Shown here: positions 26,810 through 36,157 of the stretch, piece after piece
How positions within the stretch are numbered: the first letter of the stretch is position 1
How the letters are laid out: every line of letters starts with the position of its first letter
Assembly (NCBI RefSeq): GCF_000213555.1
Contig: NZ_GL891979.1
Location: 637,125 to 701,124 of the forward strand
Length of the DNA: 64,000 nucleotides
Source of the DNA: Dysgonomonas gadei ATCC BAA-286
Lineage (GTDB): Bacteria; Bacteroidota; Bacteroidia; Bacteroidales; Dysgonomonadaceae
Reading direction: 5' to 3'
Notes under the pieces: generated by a model
Told to the model about the DNA's origin: nothing
The model's input: the letters and a program-made list of their open reading frames with translations, nothing else
Database searches by the model: none
Program-made: the position numbers and the translations under genes

Positions 26810-28513
26810 ATGAGCAAAATAGCATTAGCTAAAAGTCTTACATATTCTCTTCTATTTATACTCTTTCTTTATTCTTGTGAGGAAGGGGGGCATCCTGCAA
26901 AACTATTGGAGCAAGCACAGACTAAAATAGAAGATAATCCTTCCGAAGCGCTTCTTCTGCTCGATTCTATCCGTAATCCTTCGGGTATGGATCAGGACAG
27001 CTATATGCGGTATGTTTTACTGCATGTTCAGGCAAAATCTTTGATGCGTAAGGATATAAAAAGCGATACTTTGGTCTTTGATGCACAAAGGTATTTTGAT
27101 ACTAAAAATGATCCTTATCTGTCGGCTCTCGCACACTATTATACAGCAGGTGTATATCATGCGAATAATACTCCCGATAAGGAATTGGAGCATTTTATGC
27201 TGGCAGGTCATTACGCCCGTAAAGCCGGTAATAATTTACTCATGGGCAAAAGCCGGCATAGTATCGGTAACCTGTATTATGAAAAAGGTGTGATGGACAG
27301 TGCTATTGTCAACTACAAACAGGCATTGGATTACTATGCGAAGAATGGAGGAATGGAAACCTTCAGGCTACAGATAATGAGATTTACAGGTATAGCTTAT
27401 CAGGCGGAGGGAAAACTGGATAGCGCCTATTATTATTTTGACGAAGGTTTACGTTATTCGAAAGAACTGAATAATGTTCCGTCTCAGGTGTCTTTCACCC
27501 ATATGTTGGGGATGCTGTATCGTAAAAAGGGCGATCATCAGAAATCTGCTGACTATCTGAGAACTGCGCTTGCCGAAACTACCGACCAACAAGAGGCAAT
27601 AAGGATATGCCTTAGCTTTCTGAAATTATATCATAATCAGAATCAACCGGATTCGGCAAAATATTATTCTGACCTGATGAAAGAGCATTTGGCCAAAATA
27701 ACATATCCGAGAACACTGGAAGACCTTTATAAATCTTTGTCGAGCTACCACGAAGAAAATGGAGACTACAAGGAAGCATTGCATTACAATAACTTACTGC
27801 TGGATGTTACCCGGCAGATAAATGAATCGAACAGTCTGCAAAAATTGTCGGAGGCAGATAAAAAATATAAAGCAGCCCTCCATAAGAAAGAGCTGGATAG
27901 TTTGCTCATGCGCAACTATCTCTACTTACTAGGTGGTATATCACTCGTACTCATCGTATTGGTAATAGCATACTTCAATAACAGAACTATGCGGCTCAAA
28001 CGCCAGAGGATAGACGAGCGCAACAAATTGCTGGAGGAGCAATCACTCGTGCAACAGAAACTACTTGAACATCAGGACGAAAGTCTGACGTATATGCAGG
28101 GTATATACCGTAATATTGTGACCGAATGGGTGGAAATAGATAAACAGGTTAAATCGCTGGCTAAAGAATTCGGAGCCAAAGAGGAACCCGAACTTTATGT
28201 GAAAATAAAGAAGATGGTGGAAAGCTTCAGGCAAAATACCAATGAGCAGCTCGTGGGACAGGCTAAAGAGCATTTTCAGAAACAGCCGTATGGCGAAAAT
28301 GTACTGTCGGTACTGAAAGATAAGGAGTTGCTGTTGTTTATGCTATACTATTGCGGATACAAACGTAACGATGTTGCGGTCCTGTTGGGAGTACGTCCGC
28401 ACAAGGAGAATATGAATTTCCGCAAACTGGACTTACGGAACAAATTACTTAAGGCAGGGATGCCGAAAGAAGACGTTGAGCAGATATTATTTGCAGAGGA
28501 TAAAGAAGACTGA
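26810..28513 (+). CDS. TPR lipoprotein with transmembrane helix and HTH-like C-terminus, copy 2
   Basis: 567 residues, colinear with the copy at 24549-26255: lipobox FLYSCEEG, TPR repeats, transmembrane helix at about 373-393 (LLGGISLVLIVLVIAYF), coiled coil and the same C-terminal LLLFMLYYCGYKRNDVAVLLGV block. The C-terminal ~170 residues are the most conserved between copies, while the TPR sensors differ more, as expected if both act on similar DNA but sense different partners. The paired DUF3244 genes diverged in parallel. Confidence 0.75.
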   Translation: MSKIALAKSLTYSLLFILFLYSCEEGGHPAKLLEQAQTKIEDNPSEALLLLDSIRNPSGMDQDSYMRYVLLHVQAKSLMRKDIKSDTLVFDAQRYFDTKNDPYLSALAHYYTAGVYHANNTPDKELEHFMLAGHYARKAGNNLLMGKSRHSIGNLYYEKGVMDSAIVNYKQALDYYAKNGGMETFRLQIMRFTGIAYQAEGKLDSAYYYFDEGLRYSKELNNVPSQVSFTHMLGMLYRKKGDHQKSADYLRTALAETTDQQEAIRICLSFLKLYHNQNQPDSAKYYSDLMKEHLAKITYPRTLEDLYKSLSSYHEENGDYKEALHYNNLLLDVTRQINESNSLQKLSEADKKYKAALHKKELDSLLMRNYLYLLGGISLVLIVLVIAYFNNRTMRLKRQRIDERNKLLEEQSLVQQKLLEHQDESLTYMQGIYRNIVTEWVEIDKQVKSLAKEFGAKEEPELYVKIKKMVESFRQNTNEQLVGQAKEHFQKQPYGENVLSVLKDKELLLFMLYYCGYKRNDVAVLLGVRPHKENMNFRKLDLRNKLLKAGMPKEDVEQILFAEDKED

Positions 28514-28536
28514 TATTGTCCGGTTTTCCTCTGTAC

Positions 28537-29004
28537 TCAAACCACTTCCTTTTTTGATATTTCTACTGTTTTGCCATCAAGCAGCGATACGATATTTTCA
28601 GGATTTATCTTTAATGTATGCAAACTGTCGCCCGTTCCTCCATAAACATAGTCAAAGTCCAATAATTTTTTATCAATAAAGCAAGGCAAATTATGCCCGA
28701 TCAAAGGAACCGAGCCTGTTTCATAGCCGGTCGCCCTTTTCACATCTAGCCTGTCTGCCAGTCTGAATGTTGCGAAGCCTATATTACTTCCCGTTTTTTT
28801 GAAATCTATTTTCCCGTTTTGGGCGCTTACAATGAGTGCGACAAAGCCATTTTCTGTTTTTATGATAAATGCAGGAGCGGCTTTACTACTATCGAAGTAC
28901 TTATCGGCGTCCTCTGTTTTTAATATAGGCTCATTGTGCCTGATTATTTCGTAGTCGCAGGCCGATTTATGCAGTAGTTCGTCTAATTGGTTAAGAGTGA
29001 GCAT
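28537..29004 (-). CDS. YbaK/ProX-type aminoacyl-tRNA deacylase
   Basis: 155 residues. The YbaK fold is seen in HNEPILKTEDAD, APAFIIKTENGFVALIVSAQNGKIDFKK, FATFRLADRLDVKRATGYETGSVPLIGH and the end CFIDKKLLDFDYVYGGTGDSLHTLKINPENIV. The GxxxGSVPPiG-like turn (here GYETGSVPLIG) and the conserved Lys are family features. These enzymes clear mischarged tRNA such as Cys-tRNA(Pro) or Ala-tRNA(Pro); which one applies is not predictable. A single gene ending against the TPR gene, preceded 12 bases upstream by the LRR gene on the same strand. Confidence 0.8.
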   Translation of the reverse strand: MLTLNQLDELLHKSACDYEIIRHNEPILKTEDADKYFDSSKAAPAFIIKTENGFVALIVSAQNGKIDFKKTGSNIGFATFRLADRLDVKRATGYETGSVPLIGHNLPCFIDKKLLDFDYVYGGTGDSLHTLKINPENIVSLLDGKTVEISKKEVV

Positions 29005-29016
29005 CTGTCCGGTTTA

Positions 29017-30052
29017 TTATTTTTTACGAATAGTATTGAATACCCAGTTTTTTTTGCGGGCAATACTTTTGTCACTGGCTTCGAAGCCCGGGTTGTGAGA
29101 TGCCCAAAGATATACAGACGATTCATTTTTAGGAAGCAAAGTGTATATTTTATTTAGGGCTTCTTCTCCAAGCTGGTTATCCTCCAAAAAAACAGTAATT
29201 AAATTATTGGAATCGCTGATATTGACTGATGATATCTGTGTTTTCATACAGTAAAGCGAACTCAGACGATTGTTATTATTCAGATTCAGGGATTTGAGAG
29301 GATTTTCACTACACGACAAATTAATTAATGTTGTGTTTTTACTTATATCTAACATTGAAAGGTTATTTCCGGATACGTAAAGAGTACTTAGGCTTGGATT
29401 GTTACTCAAATCAATTGTTGTGAGCTTATTATTGTTACAGTCCAAATATTGCAGATTCTGGCTTTTGCTTACATTTAATGATGTAAGCCTGTTATAGCTT
29501 ACATCTAAATACTCAATCATCGGATTTTCAGATAAATCCAAAGATGTGATATTGTTGTTTGCGAGATATAGGTTTACCAGTTCAGAACATCCGGAGAAAT
29601 CAAGGTAATTAATGCCTAACCCACTAGCCTTAAATACTTTTAATTGGGTACATTTTCCTATTTTCAGTTTTTGTAAGCGCATACTGTCTAAATCTATAGC
29701 AATAAGATCTGAAGTTCTAACCTTAATTGTATAAGATTTACCGGGATCAGAATAATTATGGCTCACTTTCTCAAAAATGAACATCCCCTTATGATCTTTT
29801 TTCATAGGCAATGTATATTCGATCTCTGTCCCATCGCCCCAATCAATCATAACAGAAGGTGCAAGAAGACTAAATGCTACTGTAGACGATGCTTTTTTGC
29901 ATAGATGGAGTGATGGTTAACTCAATATTATGCCCGATATTATTTCCTTTATTGCCACACGATAGAAATAAAAAAAGAGAGATGATAAAGATTATTGATT
30001 TCATAGTAATTATTTTATTAAAGATATAAATTCCTTTCCATTCTGTTATCAA
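29017..30052 (-). pseudogene. Leucine-rich-repeat lipoprotein split by a frameshift
   Basis: The first frame (from 30052; probable start at the ATG near 30001) gives a lipoprotein signal FLFLSCGNKGN and ITPSMQKS, then stops at 29870. The second frame continues the same domain as APSVMIDWGDGT and then at least six LRRs of about 21 residues (LKIGKCTQLKVFKASGLG, LDFSGCSELVNLYLANN, ...), ending FNTIRKK. The frames meet at a six-A run on the coding strand (29893-29898); five A would restore one reading frame. The repeats remain intact, so the shift may be recent, a phase-variable switch, or a sequencing error. It lies divergent to the phage portal gene. Confidence 0.7.
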
Positions 30053-30080
30053 AATAAAAATAATTTATCTATACTCTAAA
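30046..30080 (+). promoter_or_regulatory. Shared phage element before the portal gene
   Basis: TTATCAAAATAAAAA at 30046-30060, TTATCTATAC at 30065-30074, then TCTAAAAACACC and ATG at 30088. This is one of the fullest matches, with both the upstream block and the core. Confidence 0.7.
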
Positions 30081-30087
30081 AACACCA

Positions 30088-31215
30088 ATGAAAAAAAAGG
30101 AAAGTATGAAACAACATTCGACAGGAGCCAATTATTCAGTAATTAAATTATCCCAATCAGTAAAATCGTACCCCACATTCACCCGCAACACAAAAGGCTG
30201 GGTGAGTTACGACCGAGACAATCTGCTGCCGCAACGAATCATAGAACTGAACAATGAATCGGCGATCAACAAGGCAGTGATAGAAAATAAAGTGACTTAT
30301 ATTTGCGGAACAGGAGTGAGGGACGGGGAGTATTACGGTCAACCTAACCCTGCCGACGACTGGGATGCATTGATAGAAAAAATAGCTAAAGATTATGTGA
30401 CTTTCGGCGGATATTGTTTTCAGGTGATACTGAACGAAAACGGCAAGACTGTAAGCCTTTATCATACCGATTTCAGTAAAGTGAGAGTAGGGGAGATCAA
30501 CGAGTTTGGAACTTATCTTAGCTTCTTCCTGTCTAACGACTGGCGCAAGACATACGGAAAATTCGCTCCGGTAGAGATAAAGGCATATGGGGCCGAAGAA
30601 ATGCAGAAAGGTGTTCCGTATCTTTTCTATTACAAGGATTATGAGCCGAGTCTCGATTATTACCCTGTGCCCCAGTATTATTCCGCATTGAATTATATAG
30701 AAGCGGATGGCTTGCTGGGCAAATTTTACCGCAACTCTATCAACAATGGTTTTGTACCCTCAACCATTATTACCATGCCGAGTAATCCGGCAGAAGATCA
30801 GAAAGAACAATTCCAGAAAGATATCGAGAGCAGCTATGCAGGGACTAACGGGGCAAACAGTATTGTTGTGCTTTGGGGCGAAAGTCAGGAAGTAAAGCCC
30901 GTGGTAACATCGTATACAGCGAGTAACAATGCCGATCTGTACAACAATGTGGATGAGATTATTTTCCAGAAAATCATATCCGCTCACCGCCTTACTTCGC
31001 CTACACTGGCAGGCCTGTCGGGGTCAGGCAACCTGAGCGGAAATGCCAATGAGATTATCAACTCGTATGTGCTCTACAACCATACGGTCATTCATCAGCT
31101 TCGCCGCAAAATATTGGATACGCTAAGTATTTTTACCATCAATAACGGTTATAAGCGGTTGGTGGTGGAAGATCTGGATATTGTAAAAGAACTTGCTGCC
31201 GATAGCAATAATTAG
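30088..31215 (+). CDS. Phage portal protein
   Basis: 375 residues. The pattern NTKGWVSYDRDNLLPQRIIEL, NKAVIENKVTYICGTGV, DDWDALIEKIAKDYVTFGGYCFQVI, then LYHTDFSKVRVGEI and the C-terminal FQKIISAHRLTSPTLAGLSG with SGNANEII is that of portal proteins of Bacteroides-type temperate phages. The dodecameric portal forms the DNA entry vertex and binds terminase. The length is somewhat short for portals, but both ends look complete. No terminase, protease or capsid gene is adjacent: the neighbours are a host LRR lipoprotein (divergent) and a host hydrolase. A terminator follows at 31236-31266, so it is a one-gene unit with its own shared element. Confidence 0.8.
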   Translation: MKKKESMKQHSTGANYSVIKLSQSVKSYPTFTRNTKGWVSYDRDNLLPQRIIELNNESAINKAVIENKVTYICGTGVRDGEYYGQPNPADDWDALIEKIAKDYVTFGGYCFQVILNENGKTVSLYHTDFSKVRVGEINEFGTYLSFFLSNDWRKTYGKFAPVEIKAYGAEEMQKGVPYLFYYKDYEPSLDYYPVPQYYSALNYIEADGLLGKFYRNSINNGFVPSTIITMPSNPAEDQKEQFQKDIESSYAGTNGANSIVVLWGESQEVKPVVTSYTASNNADLYNNVDEIIFQKIISAHRLTSPTLAGLSGSGNLSGNANEIINSYVLYNHTVIHQLRRKILDTLSIFTINNGYKRLVVEDLDIVKELAADSNN

Positions 31216-31235
31216 TTTTTTTGTATTTCATGTGC

Positions 31236-31266
31236 GGGTACGGACTTTAAGGTTCGTACCCTTTTC
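31236..31266 (+). terminator. Terminator after the portal gene
   Basis: GGGTACG (31236-31242) pairs with CGTACCC (31255-31261), followed by TTTTC. It lies between convergent stops at 31215 and 31269. Confidence 0.7.
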
Positions 31267-31268
31267 TC

Positions 31269-32402
31269 TTACTCAATCCCCACCCACCATTCTTTAAATG
31301 TCTGTGTGCTGTCTTTCAGATTCACCACTTCGCCTATCATTGGTGTCAGCAGGCGCATATCTTCTCTCTTGCTTGCAGCCGTAACCCTTTTCAGAGGGGC
31401 GTCCCACGAATGGTTTGCCAGAGCGTATTTAGATGAATGCACGGGGAAAAGTACCTGTGTATGCAGGTCTTTCGCTGCCTGCACTACTTCTTCGGGCATC
31501 ATATGTATATATTTCCATCCTGTGCCATATTGTCCGTTTTCGAGTATGGCCAGATCTATCTTACCAAAGCGCTCGCCTATTTTGGCAAAATGGGTGTCAT
31601 ATCCGCTGTCGCCGCCCAGATATATTTTCATTGTAGGTGTTTGCAAAAGGTATGAAGCCCATAGCGACTGATTCGGCGAAAGTCCGCGACCCGAAAAATG
31701 CCGGGCAGGGAGACAATATGTCGTAAATCCGTCACCGATAACGGCGTCCTCGTTCCAGTCCAGTTCTACAACCTTGTCCATATCAAAACCCCATCTTTCG
31801 AAATGTTCTGCTACGCCCAGTCCACAGATTACTTTACCCGTGCGGTCTTTGAGAGCCATTACACTTTTATAATCGAGATGATCCCAGTGATCGTGCGAAA
31901 TGAAGAGATAGTCTATATCAGGCATGTCTTCTGCCGTGTATCCGTCAGCACCGTCGAATGCTTTGTTGACAAACGAAACAGGCGATGCAGCCTTGCTGAA
32001 GACCGGATCGGCCAGTATGCGCTTGCCGTCTATCTGTATGAAATAGGATGAATGACCAAACCAGACCAGTATATCTTCGTTGCGGTCGAGATGGAGTAAA
32101 TCGGTTTTCACTGAAGGAATTTTATCGGTAGGAGTGACGCGCTCATGTTTTGCAAAAAGGAAATTATACATAATACCTATATATCCTTTGTCTCCCGTTA
32201 GTTGTGGCGTATAGCTCAGATTCTGGAATTTTCCATCCCTGTAATTAGGTGAGTTCTTCACCCTTTCTTTGCGCTCTCCGCCTGGTGTACGTCCAAAACT
32301 CGGCTGATTGACAAATATTGCAATTGTGATTGCTAATAGTGCTGCTACTGAAAGTATTATAATCATTGTTCTCTTGATTCTCTTTTTAGTTTTCGGTTTC
32401 AT
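31269..32402 (-). CDS. Membrane-anchored metallo-beta-lactamase-fold hydrolase (NAPE-PLD/UlaG-like)
   Basis: 377 residues. An N-terminal transmembrane/signal anchor lies at about 12-31. The MBL core follows: LVWFGHSSYFIQIDGKRILADPV, metal motif HDHWDHLD at 170-177, RHFSGRG, LGGDSGYD, and HMMPEEVVQA and PVHSSKYAL near the C-terminus. The layout matches the NAPE-PLD-like group of Zn-dependent hydrolases, whose bacterial substrates are mostly unknown (phospholipid or lactone hydrolysis). It probably acts in the periplasm. It is a single host gene between the portal gene terminator and a DUF4230 gene on the same strand. Confidence 0.85.
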   Translation of the reverse strand: MKPKTKKRIKRTMIIILSVAALLAITIAIFVNQPSFGRTPGGERKERVKNSPNYRDGKFQNLSYTPQLTGDKGYIGIMYNFLFAKHERVTPTDKIPSVKTDLLHLDRNEDILVWFGHSSYFIQIDGKRILADPVFSKAASPVSFVNKAFDGADGYTAEDMPDIDYLFISHDHWDHLDYKSVMALKDRTGKVICGLGVAEHFERWGFDMDKVVELDWNEDAVIGDGFTTYCLPARHFSGRGLSPNQSLWASYLLQTPTMKIYLGGDSGYDTHFAKIGERFGKIDLAILENGQYGTGWKYIHMMPEEVVQAAKDLHTQVLFPVHSSKYALANHSWDAPLKRVTAASKREDMRLLTPMIGEVVNLKDSTQTFKEWWVGIE

Positions 32403-32526
32403 GAAGTTTCAATTTTTATGTTAAAAACAAAATTTGTGCCATAATTTATATGAAACTTTAAAGAGAACGCTGAGCCGGTAATAGTAGATTTCCGGATAAA
32501 TATTGGATAGCGCAGAATTTGTGTTT

Positions 32527-33147
32527 TTATTTTTCCTTGTATCCTTTTCCTTGCCCGAAGGTGATAAATATATGGTCGAAGCCCATAGCCTGCAAAATAG
32601 GGCGTAGCAGGTTTACGGCACTATCGCGGCTTTTGCTGTCCATGTCTAGTTTTGCAGCTTGTTCGCGCAACTGCTTTTCGGCCTGGCGGTACGCTTCGTC
32701 GGCTATTTGTGTCGACTCCCACAACCCGAATTGCATATCGTAGATGCGCGAGGCCGAATGGTCTATTGCTACATGGCATATTTCGGGGGCGGGCAGAGTC
32801 AGGCGTATCGAATCGCCGGAGGTGTATATGTCTTCGGGTTTGAGGCGGGTGAGGTCTATGCAGCAGATCACTTCACCCGATACTATGAGTGCAGTCTTGG
32901 CATTTGGCAGCCACTGGCGCACCTTCTTATATTCCACCATATCCTGAATGTTGTATTTCAACACTTCCAGATTGCCGAGACTTTCTATTTTCTCCACAAT
33001 CATATTGTGCGAAACTTCCACTTTTTCCCCTCCTTTGTCTTTGCCGCCAAAGAGGTACATGATAATGCCACCGATAAGGATACCGATAGCGAGCATATTT
33101 ATATAACTGCGTTGTTTTATTGTATTTCTGCCGGACATATATTGCAT
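32527..33147 (-). CDS. DUF4230 family membrane-anchored protein
   Basis: 206 residues with one N-terminal transmembrane helix (about 18-36). The following domain has EKIESLGNLEVLKYNIQDMVEY, KTALIVSGEVICCIDLTRLKPEDI, RLTLPAPEI and a C-terminal helix rich in Ala/Glu. This matches DUF4230, widespread in Bacteroidetes and Firmicutes and of unknown role. An in-frame ATG at 33138 is an equally good start. No neighbour hints at function. Confidence 0.75.
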   Translation of the reverse strand: MQYMSGRNTIKQRSYINMLAIGILIGGIIMYLFGGKDKGGEKVEVSHNMIVEKIESLGNLEVLKYNIQDMVEYKKVRQWLPNAKTALIVSGEVICCIDLTRLKPEDIYTSGDSIRLTLPAPEICHVAIDHSASRIYDMQFGLWESTQIADEAYRQAEKQLREQAAKLDMDSKSRDSAVNLLRPILQAMGFDHIFITFGQGKGYKEK

Positions 33148-33319
33148 TTATCTGCTATTTGAAGTAAATGTACGAAAAGCGATTGTTTTTATCAAATCAA
33201 AAGAGGCTGTGTATATAATAGTTTGCTGTATGGCTGGCTCTTTGAAAGATAAACCCCTGTCTTTTACTAATAAGTAGTTATGAGACAGAGGTATATTTAT
33301 TACTTCCGACGAAGGGTAA

Positions 33320-33586
33320 TTACATAGGTATCTCTCTTGCATCCGAATTGTAATCTCTCACATCATTCGATTTGCGGTCTAGTTTTTCCCTTACTCTTTC
33401 GGCTTCTTTTGCTATATCCCTTTGTCTGCGGGACGGATCATCATCTCCTTCCGATTCTTCCCTCTCTTCCATGTTTATATCGAGAGCCTGATCGTTGTTG
33501 CCAAATACCTGATCTGCATCCAGATGCTTGATTTGCTCTATTTCTTCATCGGTGAGATGTTTCCCTTTACTATTATCTGTGCTCAT
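33320..33586 (-). CDS. Small acidic hydrophilic protein
   Basis: 88 residues from the ATG at 33586, with no signal or membrane segment. It is almost entirely charged: MSTDNSKGKHLTDEEIEQIK, an acidic EEREESEGDDDPSRRQRD, and a basic/acidic helix AEREVREKLD-like stretch. Probably cytosolic and partly disordered; similar small proteins are common in Bacteroidales without known function. An ATG 51 bases upstream would add a lead not typical of the family. Confidence 0.55.
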   Translation of the reverse strand: MSTDNSKGKHLTDEEIEQIKHLDADQVFGNNDQALDINMEEREESEGDDDPSRRQRDIAKEAERVREKLDRKSNDVRDYNSDAREIPM

Positions 33587-33706
33587 AATCTGTGAATTTT
33601 TAATCTGTAAATGACTATACGATTGTATTTTAAACAAATATACAGGACAATAGTTCTTTCCAATATTTTAAATGTTGTAAAAAACAGTTTCTTAATATAA
33701 ACAGAA

Positions 33707-33729
33707 AAGGCCGGAAAATTTCCGGCCTT
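33707..33729 (-). terminator. Terminator after the isomerase-like gene
   Basis: AAGGCCGGAA and TTCCGGCCTT form a tight stem just past the minus-strand stop at 33752. Confidence 0.8.
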
Positions 33730-33751
33730 AGGCGATGAAGTATGAAGCCTT

Positions 33752-34651
33752 TCAAAAGATTCCCTCAGTTATTGTTGTGTAGTAGTCGATACATTGCCTT
33801 ATGTCCGGAACGGAATTGTCCCAGTTGTTTTCATATTCTATAGATATGTATCCTTTAAAGTTTTGTGCTTTAAGTGTTTTTAGCATTCCTTCCACATCGA
33901 GTATACCTTTTCCCCAGATCACATCGTGCTGTTCGGTTTCTCCCTCTTTCTTTTCGGCTATATCCTTGAAGTGCAGCGATACGATACGCCCGTTCAGTTT
34001 CTTGAGACAGTCGATCTGATTTAATCCCTCGCGGCGCCAGTGACCCACGTCGCAACATGCTCCTATCATCGGGTTTCGGTTGGCTATCTGTGCCAGCAGC
34101 AGGTCTGGATTCCAGTAGGTTGACGGCTGCGGATGGTTGTGCACGGCTATCTTTATGCCATATTTGTTAACGAGGCTTTCTATAAGGTCCCAGTCTTTTA
34201 TGGCCGGTTCGCAGGAGATGAACTCCATGCCCATCTCTTTAGCCAGGATAAATTCTTTTTCCCAGTCGTCCGGGTTATCTGTGGTATATACGCCGGTGGA
34301 GATTATTTTTACACCTTTGCTTTCGGCAAATTCCTTTATTTCCTTGCGTTCTTCGGTGGTGAGTCCTATGCCGAATACTTTGTCACCCCATTTGTCGCCC
34401 AGTTTGTGTCCGGGAAATACCTCGATGTATTTCACTCCCAGTTCGTGGGTTTTGTCGATAGCTTCGGCAAAGGTGAACTTGTGGAAGGTATAGGATTGCA
34501 TAGACAAATACCATCCGTTTTGTTCGGCTTTGGTTACTGTCACGGTTTTTGGTTGATTACCAGCTTCCGGTTGTTGCTTGTTCTTTGTATTGCATGATGC
34601 ATAACTGCATAGTATGCCTGCAATTAATAGGTACTTAAATAGTTTTTTCAT
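33752..34651 (-). CDS. Sugar phosphate isomerase/epimerase-like lipoprotein
   Basis: 299 residues. The lipoprotein signal ends CSYASCNTK. The TIM-barrel AP-endonuclease-2/xylose-isomerase fold is clear: YTFHKFTFAEAIDKTHELGVKYIEVFPG, AKEMGMEFISCEP, IAVHNHPQPS, MIGACCDVGHWRREG, IVSLHFKDIA and GYISIEYENNW. The Glu, Asp, His and Glu at these strand ends form the usual divalent-metal site. Secreted lipoprotein forms are common in Bacteroidetes and are thought to act on sugars at the cell surface or in the periplasm; the substrate is unknown. It is a single gene ahead of a strong terminator. Confidence 0.85.
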   Translation of the reverse strand: MKKLFKYLLIAGILCSYASCNTKNKQQPEAGNQPKTVTVTKAEQNGWYLSMQSYTFHKFTFAEAIDKTHELGVKYIEVFPGHKLGDKWGDKVFGIGLTTEERKEIKEFAESKGVKIISTGVYTTDNPDDWEKEFILAKEMGMEFISCEPAIKDWDLIESLVNKYGIKIAVHNHPQPSTYWNPDLLLAQIANRNPMIGACCDVGHWRREGLNQIDCLKKLNGRIVSLHFKDIAEKKEGETEQHDVIWGKGILDVEGMLKTLKAQNFKGYISIEYENNWDNSVPDIRQCIDYYTTITEGIF

Positions 34652-34927
34652 ACGTTAGATTCGTTAGGGCATATCTTAATTAACAGTGTCAAAGATAAAT
34701 AAAAGTTTGGGTTAGGGGGTATCTTACAGGCATATTTTGAGGTAACAGGTTAATATTTAACTTTTTCCGTTATACTCCTTTTACTTAGTATCCGCTATAT
34801 AAACAACATCTATCTCCTCTTAAATTAAAATTATCTATAAAATGTACTTTATTAAAAAACTTACCTGTAAATTTAGCTGTTAAAGAAAAGGTATCAATTT
34901 AATAACTACTTAAATTTTTTTATACCT

Positions 34928-36082
34928 ATGAAGATACACGAATATCAGGCAAAAAATCTATTCTCGTCTTATGGCATTCCCGTTGAAAAGTATGTGCTCT
35001 GTAATGTCGCCAATGAGGCTGTTACTGCGTACGACGGGCTGAATATGGAACGGGTGGTAGTAAAAGCACAGGTGCTTACCGGCGGCCGAGGTAAAGCAGG
35101 AGGAGTTAAACTGGCAAAGAACAGGGAGGATGTAAAACAATATGCAACAGATATTCTGGGTATGAGTATCAAAGAATTCCCCGTTACAAAAATCATTGTG
35201 AGTGAAGCCGTTAATATCGGCTCGGAATACTATGTGAGCTTTGTTATCGACCGCAATACTAAATCCGTCATCCTGATGATGAGTGCCGAAGGTGGTATGG
35301 ATATAGAGGAAGTAGCCGAACATTCACCGGAAAAGATACACAAATTTGCCATTGATCCTTTTATCGGAGTTCCTGATTATCTGGCGCGGCGGTTTGCATT
35401 CACTATATTCGAAGAAATAAACCAGGTGAATCAATTGGCGGTAATATTGCAAAAACTATATAAACTGTTCGTAGATAAAGATGCGTCACTGGCCGAAATC
35501 AATCCGCTGGTACTCACCAAAGAAGGCAACCTGATAGCAATAGATGCCAAGATGACCTTCGACGACAATGCGCTCTACCGTCAGCCGCAGATACATGCCC
35601 TCTTTGAGCCTACCGAAGAAGAAAAAACAGAGGCTTATGCCAAGGAGAAAGGTTTCAGCTATGTGCATCTCGATGGCGAAATAGGCTGTATGGTAAATGG
35701 AGCAGGTCTTGCCATGGCCACTATGGACATGATAAAACTGTATGGCGGTACACCTGCCAATTTTCTCGACATAGGCGGCAGCTCCAATCCCAATAAAGTG
35801 ATAGATGCCATGACCTTGTTGCTCAAAGACCCGAAAGTGAAAGTAGTGTTGATCAATATATTCGGCGGCATAACCCGTTGCGACGATGTGGCTTCGGGTT
35901 TGCTTACCGCCTTCGAACAATTGAAAACCGATATTCCCGTTATCGTCCGCCTTACAGGCACTAACGAAAAGCAGGGACGCGATATGCTTGCAGGAACCCG
36001 CTTCAAAGTGGCGGAAACTATGGGAGAGGCAGTGCAGTTAGCAGTTGGCAGTAATCAGTCAACAGTTATCAAAACATCATAA
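34928..36082 (+). CDS. sucC: Succinyl-CoA ligase beta subunit
   Basis: 384 residues. The start MKIHEYQAKNLFSSYGIPVE is diagnostic, followed by the ATP-grasp fold (VVVKAQVLTGGRGKAGGVK), LAEINPLVLTKEG, MVNGAGLAMATMD, FLDIGGSSNP and INIFGGITRCDDVA, the CoA-ligase half. With SucD it interconverts succinyl-CoA, ADP or GDP and phosphate with succinate, CoA and nucleoside triphosphate in the cytosol. In Bacteroidales it serves mainly a branched, partly reductive pathway to succinate/propionate. It is followed by sucD 75 bases downstream with a leader of GTTAACTG repeats. Confidence 0.95.
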   Translation: MKIHEYQAKNLFSSYGIPVEKYVLCNVANEAVTAYDGLNMERVVVKAQVLTGGRGKAGGVKLAKNREDVKQYATDILGMSIKEFPVTKIIVSEAVNIGSEYYVSFVIDRNTKSVILMMSAEGGMDIEEVAEHSPEKIHKFAIDPFIGVPDYLARRFAFTIFEEINQVNQLAVILQKLYKLFVDKDASLAEINPLVLTKEGNLIAIDAKMTFDDNALYRQPQIHALFEPTEEEKTEAYAKEKGFSYVHLDGEIGCMVNGAGLAMATMDMIKLYGGTPANFLDIGGSSNPNKVIDAMTLLLKDPKVKVVLINIFGGITRCDDVASGLLTAFEQLKTDIPVIVRLTGTNEKQGRDMLAGTRFKVAETMGEAVQLAVGSNQSTVIKTS

Positions 36083-36157
36083 AAAATACCGTTTTTTTAA
36101 TAATCAATAAATATTAACACTGTTAACTGATGACTGTTAACTGTTAACTGAAAAAAT

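Noticed and set aside
34830..34850. ATTATCTATAAAAT upstream of sucC as another copy of the phage element
   Set aside because: It lacks the final C and the following A-rich/ATG spacing (78 bases to the start); likely chance in AT-rich DNA.
36097..36157. Repeated GTTAACTG units between sucC and sucD as a regulatory array
   Set aside because: Low-complexity leaders of this kind recur in this window (for example 18384-18440 and 60430-60475) and show no consistent link to a gene type; probably simple slippage products.
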